Shown one piece after another: positions 1 to 8,148 of a stretch of 64,000 bases of DNA (position 1 is its first letter; every line of letters starts with the position of its first letter). This DNA comes from Microbulbifer halophilus (GTDB taxonomy: Bacteria; Pseudomonadota; Gammaproteobacteria; Pseudomonadales; Cellvibrionaceae), in assembly GCF_026183675.1 (NCBI RefSeq), contig NZ_JAPIVK010000017.1, positions 1 to 64,000 of the forward strand, written 5' to 3'. The notes under the pieces are model-generated. The model had not been told where the DNA came from. It ran no database searches and saw only the letters and a list, made by a program, of their open reading frames with translations. The translations under genes were made by a program, and so were the position numbers.

Positions 1-398
1 ATGCGGCCATTATACCATATCTATATTCGTACCGGGTTAATAATATATAAAACGAGGAGATTCTGGCTACACTGACAACCCCTTCATACTAAAAATAAAC
101 CCTCTATTGATGACAGGAAAATTAGTCAGAACACACAAATTTCGACAAGCGAATACTTGAATAAAATCGAGTTTAATCTCTACTGGGCCACCCACAAGGG
201 TTTAATTTATTAACCAGTTACCCGAAGTTATTTGGGATAACCGGCATTTCCACCTGACCAGCAGTTGCATAAAGTTTTTATATGTGGGATAAGCCTTCCC
301 TAGGCTGGCGCGCCATGCGGGTCAGTTTTGAACAACCGTATTGATCCAGCACTTGTAACCTGCTGGATTTAACGAAAGTGTGCGTAAGGAGTTTTAGC
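1..398. other. AT-rich leader region without a supported gene
   Basis: No gene is supported here. The stretch is clearly richer in A and T than the chromosomal genes further right, and the only open frames are very short. It ends with the Shine-Dalgarno sequence AAGGA (386-390) of the first gene, so it probably contains the promoter of the toxin-antitoxin-like pair, but I could not fix -35 and -10 boxes with confidence. Confidence 0.5.
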
Positions 399-620
399 AT
401 GTCAGAAAAGCGTAACTTTGATGACTTTTCGCCGGGCGAGATAGCTGAAATTGCCTCTGAGGCTGGCTTAAGGGCTCGCAAGGAAAGCCTGGAGGCAGGA
501 CTGGAAGTACTGTCCCAAGATCCGGAAACCGGTGAGTTTTTTTATGAAAAGCTCGACAAAGAAGGCAATATCGTCAAGCGTAAATTAACCAGGGAAGAGG
601 TAGAGGCGCTGAAAAAATGA
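399..620 (+). CDS. small putative antitoxin partner of a zeta-like toxin
   Basis: This encodes a 73-residue, charged, mostly helical-looking protein. The ATG at 399 is chosen because AAGGA sits 8 bases upstream; the frame also opens from a GTG at 378, which would put that ribosome site inside the gene. The residues SPGEIAEIASEAG and the basic/acidic C-terminus (KRKLTREEVEALKK) look like a small regulatory or neutralising partner. Its stop overlaps the next gene's start by four bases (ATGA), the coupling expected for an antitoxin-toxin pair. I do not recognise a named antitoxin family, so the role is inferred from position and size only. Confidence 0.6.
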   Translation: MSEKRNFDDFSPGEIAEIASEAGLRARKESLEAGLEVLSQDPETGEFFYEKLDKEGNIVKRKLTREEVEALKK

Positions 621-1216
621 CTAAACCTCGAGTAATTTTAATCGCCGGACCAAACGGATCCGGGAAAAGCACTCTCACCAATATGTTCATGGAGAAAGGA
701 ATGGACTTCGGTGAGTATATCAATCCGGATGAAATCGCCAAAGAGCTGGGAGAATTGGGCAAAGATTACGATACGGCAGTCCGGGAAGCACAGAGGCTCG
801 CCGAGTCACGTCGTACCGAACTGCTAAACAGCGGCATCTCACACAGTTTCGAAAGTGTTATGTCCCACCCTTCAAAAATAGAATATCTGGTTACCGCCAA
901 AGCCAAGGGGTTCGATGTAATATTGCTGTTTGTCGGCATCAATGACCCTCTGGTGAATGTGCAACGGGTAGCTGACCGGGTAACCAAGGGTGGCCACGAC
1001 GTACCTACGGAAAAAATTGTCGAGCGTTACAGGCGTACCATGGACATGTTACATCAGGCAGCAACCACCGCTGATCGCGCACTGATTTTTGATAACACCG
1101 ACTCATCTTTAGGGTTGACCCAAGCCGCTGAAGTTGAACGCGGCAGATTGATCGATTGGAACCCCTGCTTCCCTTGGATTCGCAAATATCTTGTCAGTAA
1201 GTTTGAGGGCAATTGA
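617..1216 (+). CDS. zeta toxin-like P-loop kinase
   Basis: This 199-residue protein has a Walker A motif (GPNGSGKST, residues 11-19) right after a hydrophobic first strand, followed by NPDEIAKEL and SFESVMSHPSK, the pattern of the zeta-toxin/AAA kinase group. Family knowledge: characterised zeta toxins phosphorylate UDP-N-acetylglucosamine and so block peptidoglycan synthesis, with a small partner occupying the nucleotide site. Many chromosomal proteins of this size are annotated zeta-like without a proven substrate. It is translationally coupled to the preceding small gene. Lone in-cell kinase activity is the main alternative to a toxin role. Confidence 0.75.
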   Translation: MTKPRVILIAGPNGSGKSTLTNMFMEKGMDFGEYINPDEIAKELGELGKDYDTAVREAQRLAESRRTELLNSGISHSFESVMSHPSKIEYLVTAKAKGFDVILLFVGINDPLVNVQRVADRVTKGGHDVPTEKIVERYRRTMDMLHQAATTADRALIFDNTDSSLGLTQAAEVERGRLIDWNPCFPWIRKYLVSKFEGN

Positions 1217-1403
1217 TTGTTGACAGTTATTAGTGGTTATCTCTCGATTGACATCTCGAAACCTTGTCGGACATGTTGTCGGTGACGCTGCGACCCGCCG
1301 GCCCCAAAAAGACCACCCGGTTCCGCTCTATTGTTTCTAGACTCAGGGAATAGAGGCTACAAACGCGAACCAGAGGCACCAACCGGGTGCCGAGGAGCCA
1401 ACC

Positions 1404-1940
1404 GTGTCACTGCCCCGCCAACTGTTGCTGGGCGCCGCCGCCCTGTCGCTGGCCGGCTTCGCCCAGGCCGATATCGCAATCGAAATGCACGCCGTCGACA
1501 AAAGTGGGGTGGGCAAAACCATCGGCAAGGTGGTGGCCAGCCAGAGCCGCTACGGCGTGGTGTTCACTCCCATGCTCAAGGGGCTGTCACCGGGCCTGCA
1601 CGGCTTTCATGTGCACACCAATCCCAGCTGCGAACCGGCCGAGAAGGAGGGCAAAGTGGTGCCGGCCCTGGGGGCGGGCGGCCACTACGACCCCGAGTCC
1701 GCCGGGCGCCACGGCTTTCCCTGGGGCGATGGCCACCTGGGCGACCTGCCGGCGCTGTTCGTCAACGACGGCGGCACCGCCGACAGCCCGGTACTTGCGC
1801 CGCGCCTGAAACTGCCCGACCTGGAGGGGCGCGCACTGATGATCCACGCCGGCGGCGACAACTACTCCGACAACCCCAAGCCCCTGGGTGGTGGCGGCAG
1901 CCGGGTTGCCTGCGGCGTTGTCAAAAGCGCACCCAAGTAG
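1404..1940 (+). CDS. sodC: periplasmic Cu/Zn superoxide dismutase
   Basis: This converts superoxide to oxygen and peroxide in the periplasm. The 178-residue product begins with a signal peptide ([16 protein letters not shown], cleavage near residue 22). It then shows the copper-site histidines in [10 protein letters not shown], the zinc/copper loop with GGHYDP and [16 protein letters not shown], and the C-terminal [12 protein letters not shown] with the cysteine that pairs with the one in NPSC. GTG at 1404 is the start, with GAGGAG at 1392-1397. All metal ligands appear present and length is normal for bacterial SodC. It is followed 9 bases later by a DUF1439-like gene on the same strand. Confidence 0.95.
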   Translation: MSLPRQLLLGAAALSLAGFAQADIAIEMHAVDKSGVGKTIGKVVASQSRYGVVFTPMLKGLSPGLHGFHVHTNPSCEPAEKEGKVVPALGAGGHYDPESAGRHGFPWGDGHLGDLPALFVNDGGTADSPVLAPRLKLPDLEGRALMIHAGGDNYSDNPKPLGGGGSRVACGVVKSAPK

Positions 1941-1949
1941 CGCCACTGT

Positions 1950-2504
1950 ATGAGCCGGTTGATCGCCCTACTGGGTTTCTGCCTCCTTCTGCTGGCTGTC
2001 GCCGGCTATCTGCACTATCGCAGTGAAACCGTTGAGGTCAGGATTCCCGAACAGCAGATCCGGCAGAAGCTGGCGGAAAAACTGCCATTGCAGAAAACCT
2101 ATCTGTACCTTTTCGAGCTGACGCTGGAAAACCCGCGCGTGGACCTGCTCAAGGACAGCGGCCGGATTGCCGCGGGGCTCGATATCCGCGTGCGCATCAA
2201 GGGCGGCGGGGAGGACCGGATTCTGCGCGGCACCGTCGACGCCTCCGGCAGCCTGCGCTATTCGGCGGCCGAGGGGCAGTTCTACCTGGCCGAACCGGAG
2301 ATCGAAAAGCTGTCCGTTTCCGGCCTGCCGGAAAAACGCACCGCGCAGATCCGCTCCGTCATCGAGACGGCGCTGGGCGAGTACTACGCCGAGCATCCGG
2401 TGTATCGGCTCAACACCGACGATATCAAGCAGGCCACGGCAAAAATGGTATTGAAGAATGTCTCCGTCGATGGCGACGACCTGGTCGTCACCATGGGGCT
2501 CTGA
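1950..2504 (+). CDS. DUF1439-like envelope protein
   Basis: This is a 184-residue protein with one N-terminal hydrophobic segment (residues about 4-20, LIALLGFCLLLLAVAGYLHY) and a soluble remainder rich in beta-type sequence. The layout EVRIPEQQIRQKLAEKLP followed by leucine-rich strands and a late repeat (KQATAKMVLKNVSVDGDDLVV) resembles the DUF1439/YceB group of envelope proteins, which have a lipid-binding-like fold. No lipobox is obvious, so it is probably anchored by an uncleaved helix or cleaved after the hydrophobic stretch. The start follows the sodC stop by only 9 bases, so the two may be cotranscribed. Confidence 0.65.
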   Translation: MSRLIALLGFCLLLLAVAGYLHYRSETVEVRIPEQQIRQKLAEKLPLQKTYLYLFELTLENPRVDLLKDSGRIAAGLDIRVRIKGGGEDRILRGTVDASGSLRYSAAEGQFYLAEPEIEKLSVSGLPEKRTAQIRSVIETALGEYYAEHPVYRLNTDDIKQATAKMVLKNVSVDGDDLVVTMGL

Positions 2505-2550
2505 GCGGAGCCTGCCTGCAGGTGAATGGGATCCGGGGCACCGATCAGTG

Positions 2551-2657
2551 CCCTCTCCCAATGGGAGGGGGGAGCTATGTTGCTGGCTTCCGGAGTTAAT
2601 TTTTCCACCGAGCTATCTATTTCCACTGAGCAGGTCCCCTCTCCCTCCGGGAGAGGG
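2551..2657. repeat. two CCCTCTCCC...GGGAGAGGG palindromes
   Basis: Two imperfect copies of the same short palindrome lie between convergent genes. The first is at 2551-2570 (CCCTCTCCCAATGGGAGGGG) and the second at 2637-2657, with CCCTCTCCC and GGGAGAGGG arms around a TCC centre. Related copies occur at 56239-56259 and 57853-57875. Their position between gene ends suggests transcript-end hairpins or a dispersed repeat family; no T-tract follows, so a classical terminator is not shown. Confidence 0.7.
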
Positions 2658-2697
2658 TTAGGGAGAGGGCGCGCCCTTCAGGCCCCCCCAGGGTCAA

Positions 2698-3939
2698 TCA
2701 AAGCCCCATCTTCCGGATCAGCCAGGCGCTGCTGGTTCCCTGCACCAGCAACGAAAACAGCACCACACCGAATACCACCGACTGCACGGTAAACCAGTAG
2801 GGCAGCTCGGAGGGCAGGGACAGCACCAGCGCCACCGCAATCACACCGCGCAGACCGCCCCAGCCCAGCAGCAGTCGCCAGGGCTTGGAAATCGGCGGCC
2901 CGACAAAGCGGGCCAGCGGCGCCATCAGGAAAATCGACAGCGCCCGCGCGCCGATGGCGGCGGCGATGGCAATCAGAATCGCCAGCCACTGCTGGGTGAA
3001 CATATCCAGTGTGATCGTCAGGCCCATGATCACGAAGATCAGCGCGCCGGACAGCAGGCCCAGCCACTCAAACGTGGGGGCCGCGTGGGTCAGGAAAGTT
3101 TCCCGCTGTTCGCGCAGACAGGCCCGCGCCACGATCGCGCAGACCATCACCGCAACAATGCCGGATACATGCACCACATGCTCCGCCAGGTAGAAGGTAC
3201 CGAAGACCGCCAGCACCAGGGTCATCAGCGCGGCACCGGCCGAGCCCAGGAAGAGCACCACGATGGCGGTAACCAGGCCACAGAAGAGGCCCACGGCCGC
3301 GCCGCCGAACAGGGTCACGGCAAAATACAGGGCAATATTGCCAACGCCTGCCAGCGGCTCACCGGCGCTGACCGCCCCTTCCATCACCGTGTGACTGGCC
3401 ACCCCCAACACCAGTGTGAACAACACGATGGCGGCAGCGTCGTTGAACAGGCTCTCCCCCTCCACCAGCGTCAGCAGCTCGTCGTCCGGGGAAACCCGGT
3501 GCAAGCGCGTCACTATCGCCGTGGGATCCGTAGCCGCAAGAATCGCCCCGGTCAGCAGCGCCGCAATCCACGGGAAACCGGTGGGATTATCGATGCCGTA
3601 ATAGGTAATCAGCGCGACAATCAGCACGCAGATCACAACACCAAAGGTGGCGAACAGCAGTATCGGGGCCAGCCAGCGTTTCAGGGCGCGCGGCTCTATC
3701 AGCCAGGCAGCCTGGAAAATCAGGATCGGCAGGATCACGAAAAATACCAGTTGGTGCAGGTTGTCCGCGCGCAGGGCCGTGTCGTAGTCGACGGCCGGCA
3801 ACAGTACCCCGGCCAGCACGCCGGCGATCAGGCAGCCGAGGGTATTGTCCGTGCGCAGTACCCGCGCCAGGACCAACCCCACCACCGCCGCCGATGCCAT
3901 GTAGAGTCCCTGCCCCACCAGTGTGGTTACCGCTTCCAT
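2698..3939 (-). CDS. CPA1-family cation:proton antiporter
   Basis: This 413-residue inner-membrane protein has about twelve hydrophobic helices. It contains the CPA1/NhaP-type signatures ATDPTAIVTR (around residue 135) and EGESLFNDAAAIVLF (around residue 160), whose acidic residues carry the transported cation and protons in this family. It likely exchanges sodium or potassium for protons for pH and salt balance, although the ion cannot be told from sequence. It lacks the long cytoplasmic tail of some CPA1 members. The start ATG lies 17 bases after the end of no other leftward gene except the upstream glutamate-synthase-like gene, whose stop is 20 bases away, so the two may form an operon. 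Confidence 0.9.
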   Translation of the reverse strand: MEAVTTLVGQGLYMASAAVVGLVLARVLRTDNTLGCLIAGVLAGVLLPAVDYDTALRADNLHQLVFFVILPILIFQAAWLIEPRALKRWLAPILLFATFGVVICVLIVALITYYGIDNPTGFPWIAALLTGAILAATDPTAIVTRLHRVSPDDELLTLVEGESLFNDAAAIVLFTLVLGVASHTVMEGAVSAGEPLAGVGNIALYFAVTLFGGAAVGLFCGLVTAIVVLFLGSAGAALMTLVLAVFGTFYLAEHVVHVSGIVAVMVCAIVARACLREQRETFLTHAAPTFEWLGLLSGALIFVIMGLTITLDMFTQQWLAILIAIAAAIGARALSIFLMAPLARFVGPPISKPWRLLLGWGGLRGVIAVALVLSLPSELPYWFTVQSVVFGVVLFSLLVQGTSSAWLIRKMGL

Positions 3940-3958
3940 TACCCGCCTCCCGTATCTG

Positions 3959-5503
3959 CTATTCTGCGCCCCTGTCCGTGGCGATCACCGACTTGGGTTT
4001 CACTTCCGGCACCAGCTCACTGAGCGGCACCGCCATGCCCCGCTCGTTGATCACTTCCACATGGTGGCGGCGCAGCTGTCGGGGTTCGGTCACGCCGCAG
4101 GAATGCGCAATGGTGCCCACCTCGTAGGCCAGGTTGTGCGCGTAGCTGTAGACCCGCTCCGCCTTGTCGACGGGGTCCAGCCCCTGCTGCAGGTCCGGGT
4201 TGTGGGTGGTCACGCCGGTGGGACAGGTATTCCTGTTGCACTGCATCGCCTGGATACAGCCGAGCGCAAACATGAAGCCGCGCCCGCAGTTGACGAAATC
4301 CGCCCCCATCGCCAGCGCCCAGGCCACCATCGACGGCGTCAGCAGTTTGCCGGCGCAGATCACCTTCACCCGCTCGCGCAGGCCGTAATGACTCAGCAGG
4401 TCCACCACCAGCGGCAGGCTGCGGTTGATCGGCAGCCCCATATAGTCCATCAGGCTCTGCGGCGCCGCGCCGCTGCCACCATCGGCGCTGTCGATGGTGA
4501 TAAAGTCCGGCGCGTACTCCAGTCCCCTCGCCTGCACAGTTTCACACAGCTCGTGCAGCCAACCGCTGGAACCGACCACGGTTTTGAAGCCGGTGGGCCT
4601 GCCGGTCACGGTGCGGATATGGTGTAGCATCTCCAGCAGGCCATCCACGGTATTGAACTCGGGATGGCCATTGGGGCTGATGGAATCCTCACCGGCGGGG
4701 ATGCCGCGCACCCGGGCGATCTCGTCGGTGACCTTGATACCGGGCAGTATGCCGCCTTTACCCGGCTTGGCCCCCTGGGAGAGCTTCAGCTCGAACATCT
4801 TCACCGATGGCCGCTCCGCCAGCTGCCGCAACTTGTCGTCGGACAGCCGGCCGTCCGCATCCCGCACCCCGTAGTTGGCGGTACCGATCTGGAAGACGAT
4901 GTCGCAGCCGCCGGACAGGTGGTGGGAGGACAGCCCGCCCTCGCCGGTATTGAGCCAGATGCCGGCCTTCCGGGCGCCGTTTGAGAGTGCCGTTACCGCC
5001 GGTACCGACAGGGCGCCGAAACTCATACCGGAGATATTGAACAGGGAACTGGTGGTATAGGGCTCTCGGGCGTAGCCCTCGCCGATAGTGACTTCCCGCG
5101 GCGGTACCGCGTCCTCGGCCATGGTGGGAAAGGGGTAGTTCAGGAAAACCACGTCGCCGGGCTGGTTCAGCGGCCGGGTGGAGCCGAAGGCGAGGGTGGA
5201 ATCCACGTTCTTGGCCGCCCGGTAGACCCAGCTGCGCTGGGCGCGATTGAACGGCATCTCCTCGCGATCCAGGGCAAAGAAATACTGGCGAAAGAACTCC
5301 CCCAGGTGCTCGAACTGGTAGCGGAAACGCCCCAGCACCGGAAAGTTGCGCCGGATCGCCTGCTTCTTCTGGCTCACGTCCGACAGGTACAGATAGAGCA
5401 CATAGAGCACCAGCAGTACCAGTGCAAAGGCGAACAACAGCGCAAACACCTGCAGGACATGCACCGCAAAATTGCGGATCGCGGCCACTGCCTCCAAATC
5501 CAT
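3959..5503 (-). CDS. FMN-binding glutamate synthase-like protein
   Basis: This 514-residue protein has an N-terminal membrane helix (roughly residues 12-38, VLQVFALLFAFALVLLVLYV) followed by a complete glutamate synthase central FMN barrel. Signatures are the GGLSSHHLSGG loop, the substrate/flavin segment SADGGSGAAPQSL, and the cysteine cluster MQCNRNTCPTGVTTHNP, which in GltB binds an iron-sulfur cluster. It lacks the amidotransferase domain, so it is not a normal GOGAT; physiological substrates of this stand-alone family are not established. ATG at 5503 is preferred because GGAGA sits 8 bases before it; the frame extends further upstream without a ribosome site. It is divergent from the radical SAM gene. 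Confidence 0.88.
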   Translation of the reverse strand: MDLEAVAAIRNFAVHVLQVFALLFAFALVLLVLYVLYLYLSDVSQKKQAIRRNFPVLGRFRYQFEHLGEFFRQYFFALDREEMPFNRAQRSWVYRAAKNVDSTLAFGSTRPLNQPGDVVFLNYPFPTMAEDAVPPREVTIGEGYAREPYTTSSLFNISGMSFGALSVPAVTALSNGARKAGIWLNTGEGGLSSHHLSGGCDIVFQIGTANYGVRDADGRLSDDKLRQLAERPSVKMFELKLSQGAKPGKGGILPGIKVTDEIARVRGIPAGEDSISPNGHPEFNTVDGLLEMLHHIRTVTGRPTGFKTVVGSSGWLHELCETVQARGLEYAPDFITIDSADGGSGAAPQSLMDYMGLPINRSLPLVVDLLSHYGLRERVKVICAGKLLTPSMVAWALAMGADFVNCGRGFMFALGCIQAMQCNRNTCPTGVTTHNPDLQQGLDPVDKAERVYSYAHNLAYEVGTIAHSCGVTEPRQLRRHHVEVINERGMAVPLSELVPEVKPKSVIATDRGAE

Positions 5504-5582
5504 TGTGTGATCTCCGCGTCGATTGACTTTCATTGTATGCACAGGCAAGCGGGCTTGCACAGCTGCCCCTCACAACCTTAAA

Positions 5583-5598
5583 CTGTATGTATATACAG
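5583..5598. promoter_or_regulatory. LexA (SOS) operator
   Basis: The sequence CTGTATGTATATACAG matches the LexA consensus CTG-N10-CAG with an AT-alternating centre, and the half-sites CTGTAT/ATACAG are nearly perfect inverted repeats. It lies 26-41 bases before the radical SAM gene start at 5624, where LexA would block transcription. It is also 80 bases before the divergent FMN-protein start, but the closer gene is the more likely target. I recall the Pseudomonas aeruginosa orthologue PA0069 being reported in the LexA regulon. Confidence 0.85.
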
Positions 5599-5623
5599 CT
5601 ATCAACCACCCGGTGGAGCAACC

Positions 5624-6712
5624 TTGGCCAACGAAGATCCCGCCAGTCCCGCCCGCCTGCACAAGGGCCGCGGCGCCGCCAGCAACCTGGCCGGCCGCTT
5701 CGTGCCGCATGTGAGCACTCGGGAAAGCGACGGCTGGCAGACGGAGGAGGAGCCGCTGGAGCGACTGCTGACCGAGGCCATCGCCGAAAAGGCCAAGACC
5801 ATCATCTCCAGCAACCGCTCGCCGGACCTGCCGTTCAGCCAGTCGATCAATGCCTATCGAGGATGCGAGCATGGGTGCATTTATTGTTTCTCGCGCCCCA
5901 GCCACGCCTACGTGGACCTGTCCCCCGGACTGGATTTCGAGAGCAAGATATTTTTCAAGCCGGACGCCGCGGCGCTGCTGGAAAAGGCGCTGCGCAAACG
6001 CGGCTATCAATGCAGCCCCATCGCCATGGGCACCAACACCGACCCCTACCAGCCACTGGAAAAGGAAAAGCGCATCACCCGAGCGCTGCTGGAGACCATG
6101 CAGCGCTTCAACCAGCCGGTGACCATCGTCACCAAGAGCCAGTTGATACTGCGCGACCTGCCGCTGCTGGCGGAAATGGCACAGGACAACCTGGCACAGG
6201 TGGCCATCAGCGTGACCACGCTGGACAACGACCTGAAGAGGAAACTGGAACCGCGCACCGCCGGGCCGGCGGCGCGGCTGCGGGCGCTGGAGGCACTGAG
6301 CGGTGCCGGGGTGCCCACCGCCGCGCTGGCGGCGCCGATGATTCCGGCCCTGAACGACAGCGAGCTGGAATCCATTCTCGCAGCGGCGAGAGACGCGGGA
6401 GCCAGTCAGGCCAACTATATCCTGCTGCGCCTGCCCCACGAGGTGGCGCCGCTGTTCCGCCAGTGGCTGGCCGAACACTACCCGGAGCGCGCCGCCCACG
6501 TGATGAGCCTGGTGCAGCAGAGCCGCGGCGGGCGCGATTACGACAGCGACTTCTCCCAGCGCCAGAGCGGGACCGGTGTCTTTGCGCAACTGCTGCAGCG
6601 GCGCTTCCGGGTGGCGATAGAAAAACTGGGATTGAACCGGCGCAGGCTGTCGCTGGACTGCAGCCGCTTTCGGCCGCCACCGCAGTCCGGCGACCAGCAG
6701 TCCCTGTTCTAA
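5624..6712 (+). CDS. PA0069-family radical SAM protein
   Basis: This 362-residue protein carries the radical SAM cluster motif CEHGCIYC (C-x3-C-x2-C, residues about 84-91) in a context, YRGCEHGCIYCFSRPSH, typical of the PA0069/SplB-like group. That group is related to spore photoproduct lyase, and the reaction is not established. A TTG at 5624 is the start, with GGAG at 5614-5617 seven bases away. The SOS operator directly upstream implies induction by DNA damage, consistent with a DNA-repair or nucleic-acid-related role, which remains inference. It is followed by a GIY-YIG nuclease-like gene after a repeat-bearing gap. Confidence 0.9.
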   Translation: MANEDPASPARLHKGRGAASNLAGRFVPHVSTRESDGWQTEEEPLERLLTEAIAEKAKTIISSNRSPDLPFSQSINAYRGCEHGCIYCFSRPSHAYVDLSPGLDFESKIFFKPDAAALLEKALRKRGYQCSPIAMGTNTDPYQPLEKEKRITRALLETMQRFNQPVTIVTKSQLILRDLPLLAEMAQDNLAQVAISVTTLDNDLKRKLEPRTAGPAARLRALEALSGAGVPTAALAAPMIPALNDSELESILAAARDAGASQANYILLRLPHEVAPLFRQWLAEHYPERAAHVMSLVQQSRGGRDYDSDFSQRQSGTGVFAQLLQRRFRVAIEKLGLNRRRLSLDCSRFRPPPQSGDQQSLF

Positions 6713-6721
6713 CCTGAAGTG

Positions 6722-6790
6722 GTGCGCACGGCACACCCTACCCGCCCCCTGGCCCGTCATGCCGGACTCGATCCGGCATCCAGTCTGGGG
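6722..6790. repeat. two dispersed intergenic palindromes
   Basis: The spacer holds a copy of the GTGCGCACGGCGCACCCTAC repeat with one change (6722-6741). It is followed by a hairpin built on ATGCCGGACTCGATCCGGCAT (about 6761-6781), a palindrome type that is widespread in proteobacterial intergenic DNA. Other copies of the first repeat are at 12529-12547, 38428-38447 and 63297-63316. Nothing else of note was seen between the two genes. Confidence 0.7.
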
Positions 6791-6873
6791 CACCCGACTT
6801 TCCGCAGCAGCAATAGTTTTCAATGGCCCCCCGTTGGCGGAAAATGGCCCTGCAGCAACAGCGGAAATTGAAT

Positions 6874-7182
6874 GTGAGCGATTGGTTTGTCTACCTGATC
6901 CGCACCGGGCGCGGATCACTCTATACCGGTATCACCCGCGATGTGGAACGCCGCCTGGAAGAACACCGCAGCGGCGGCCGCAAGGCGGCCAAGGCGCTGC
7001 GCGGGCGCGGGCCACTGACACTGGCCTTCCGGCAGGCGGTGGCGGGCAAGTCGCAGGCGCTCAAACTGGAGATGCAAATCAAGAAATGGCCGCGGGATAA
7101 AAAGGAGGCCCTGATTGCCGGCACTTTGGGGGTGGAGCTGACGGCAGACGACTCAGGGCCGCAAGGGGGTAGGACGGATTGA
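6874..7182 (+). CDS. GIY-YIG nuclease superfamily protein (UPF0213/YhbQ-like)
   Basis: This protein of about 102 residues has the GIY-YIG core near its N-terminus: WFVYLIRTGRGSLYTGIT followed by the conserved arginine/glutamate stretch RDVERRLEEHRSGG. Length and layout match the single-domain YhbQ/UPF0213 group, whose members have been linked to DNA processing but are not well defined biochemically. The start is uncertain: GTG at 6874 gives the usual MSDWFVYL-type beginning and has GCGGAA seven bases upstream, while TTG 6868 and ATGs at 6844 and 6823 are also in frame. The C-terminus (TADDSGPQGGRTD) is unconserved-looking. Confidence 0.8.
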   Translation: MSDWFVYLIRTGRGSLYTGITRDVERRLEEHRSGGRKAAKALRGRGPLTLAFRQAVAGKSQALKLEMQIKKWPRDKKEALIAGTLGVELTADDSGPQGGRTD

Positions 7183-7374
7183 AATCCAATGCGCCAAGAA
7201 ATCCCGATTCCTGTGGGAGCCCTCGACACCAACCCATTCTGCATACCGACCGACTCTGCCGGTAGCAGACAACTTCGGAATCCTTGCCCGATACTGCCGG
7301 CAACCGGTCCGCTGATGTTTTTTTAGGGCGACTCGGGCAGAATAGCCGCCCTTCCCACCGCCAGAGCTGTACCA

Positions 7375-8148
7375 ATGGAATTGACCATCTCCCTGCTGTT
7401 GATTTTCCTTGTCGTCGCCATGCTCGCAGGTTGGGTGGATACCCTGGCTGGAGGCGGCGGGCTGGTCACACTGCCGGCACTGCTGCTCGCCGGAGTGCCG
7501 CCGGTCAGTGCCCTGGCCACCAACAAGAGCCAGGGGGTCATCGGCACCATGACCGCCTCGGCCACCCTGTTTGCCAGGGGCCACCTGCGCGGCCGCGCGC
7601 TGATTCTGCCGGTGGTGACCGCCGGCCTGGGTGCAGCGGCGGGAACCTGGCTGGTGCAGCGCGTCGATACCGGCTGGCTCAACTGGGTGATTCCACTATT
7701 GCTGTTGTGCGTGGCGCTCTACGTCTGGCTGACACCGAATATGGGCGCCGCGGAGAGCCGCGCCCGGCAGAGTGAAAAACAGTGGGCACTGACCAGCGTA
7801 CCGGTGGTGGGCTTCTACGACGGCGCTTTCGGCCCGGGCACGGGTACCTTTTTCGCCGCCTCCGGCGTCGCCTTCCGCGGCCAGACACTGCTGGCCGCCA
7901 CCATCCGCGCCAAGCTGCTGAACTTCACCACCAACGTGGTTTCCCTGGCACTGTTCGCCGCCGGCGGCAAGGTGGTCTGGACCCTGGGCGCCACCATGAT
8001 GCTGGGCCAGGTAGTGGGCGCCACCATCGGCAGCCACACCATGCTCACCGGCGGCACCCGCCTGATACGGCCACTGGTGATCGCCATGTGCATACTGATG
8101 TCCCTGGGGCAGTTGGCCCAACACCTGGAGCTGATTCAGCTTCCCTGA
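7375..8148 (+). CDS. TSUP-family (TauE/SafE) membrane transporter
   Basis: This 257-residue integral membrane protein has about eight hydrophobic segments. The N-terminal AGWVDTLAGGGGLVTLPALL, and its internal repeat GFYDGAFGPGTGTFF in the second half, are the hallmark glycine-rich loops of the TauE/SafE (TSUP) family. That family exports sulfite, sulfoacetate and other organic sulfur anions, or takes up related anions; the substrate cannot be assigned here. The 3' end overlaps the convergent LysR-type gene by 13 bases, leaving no room for a separate terminator between them. Confidence 0.9.
   Translation: MELTISLLLIFLVVAMLAGWVDTLAGGGGLVTLPALLLAGVPPVSALATNKSQGVIGTMTASATLFARGHLRGRALILPVVTAGLGAAAGTWLVQRVDTGWLNWVIPLLLLCVALYVWLTPNMGAAESRARQSEKQWALTSVPVVGFYDGAFGPGTGTFFAASGVAFRGQTLLAATIRAKLLNFTTNVVSLALFAAGGKVVWTLGATMMLGQVVGATIGSHTMLTGGTRLIRPLVIAMCILMSLGQLAQHLELIQLP

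Noticed and set aside
3085-4023. A 312-codon rightward frame opposite the cation antiporter
   Set aside because: The antiporter frame has canonical motifs, while the antisense translation is rich in Gln, His and Arg without any domain.
5533-6717. A long alternate frame overlapping the radical SAM gene
   Set aside because: The frame with CEHGCIYC and a ribosome site explains the region; the alternate one has Arg/Ala/Gly-rich composition.
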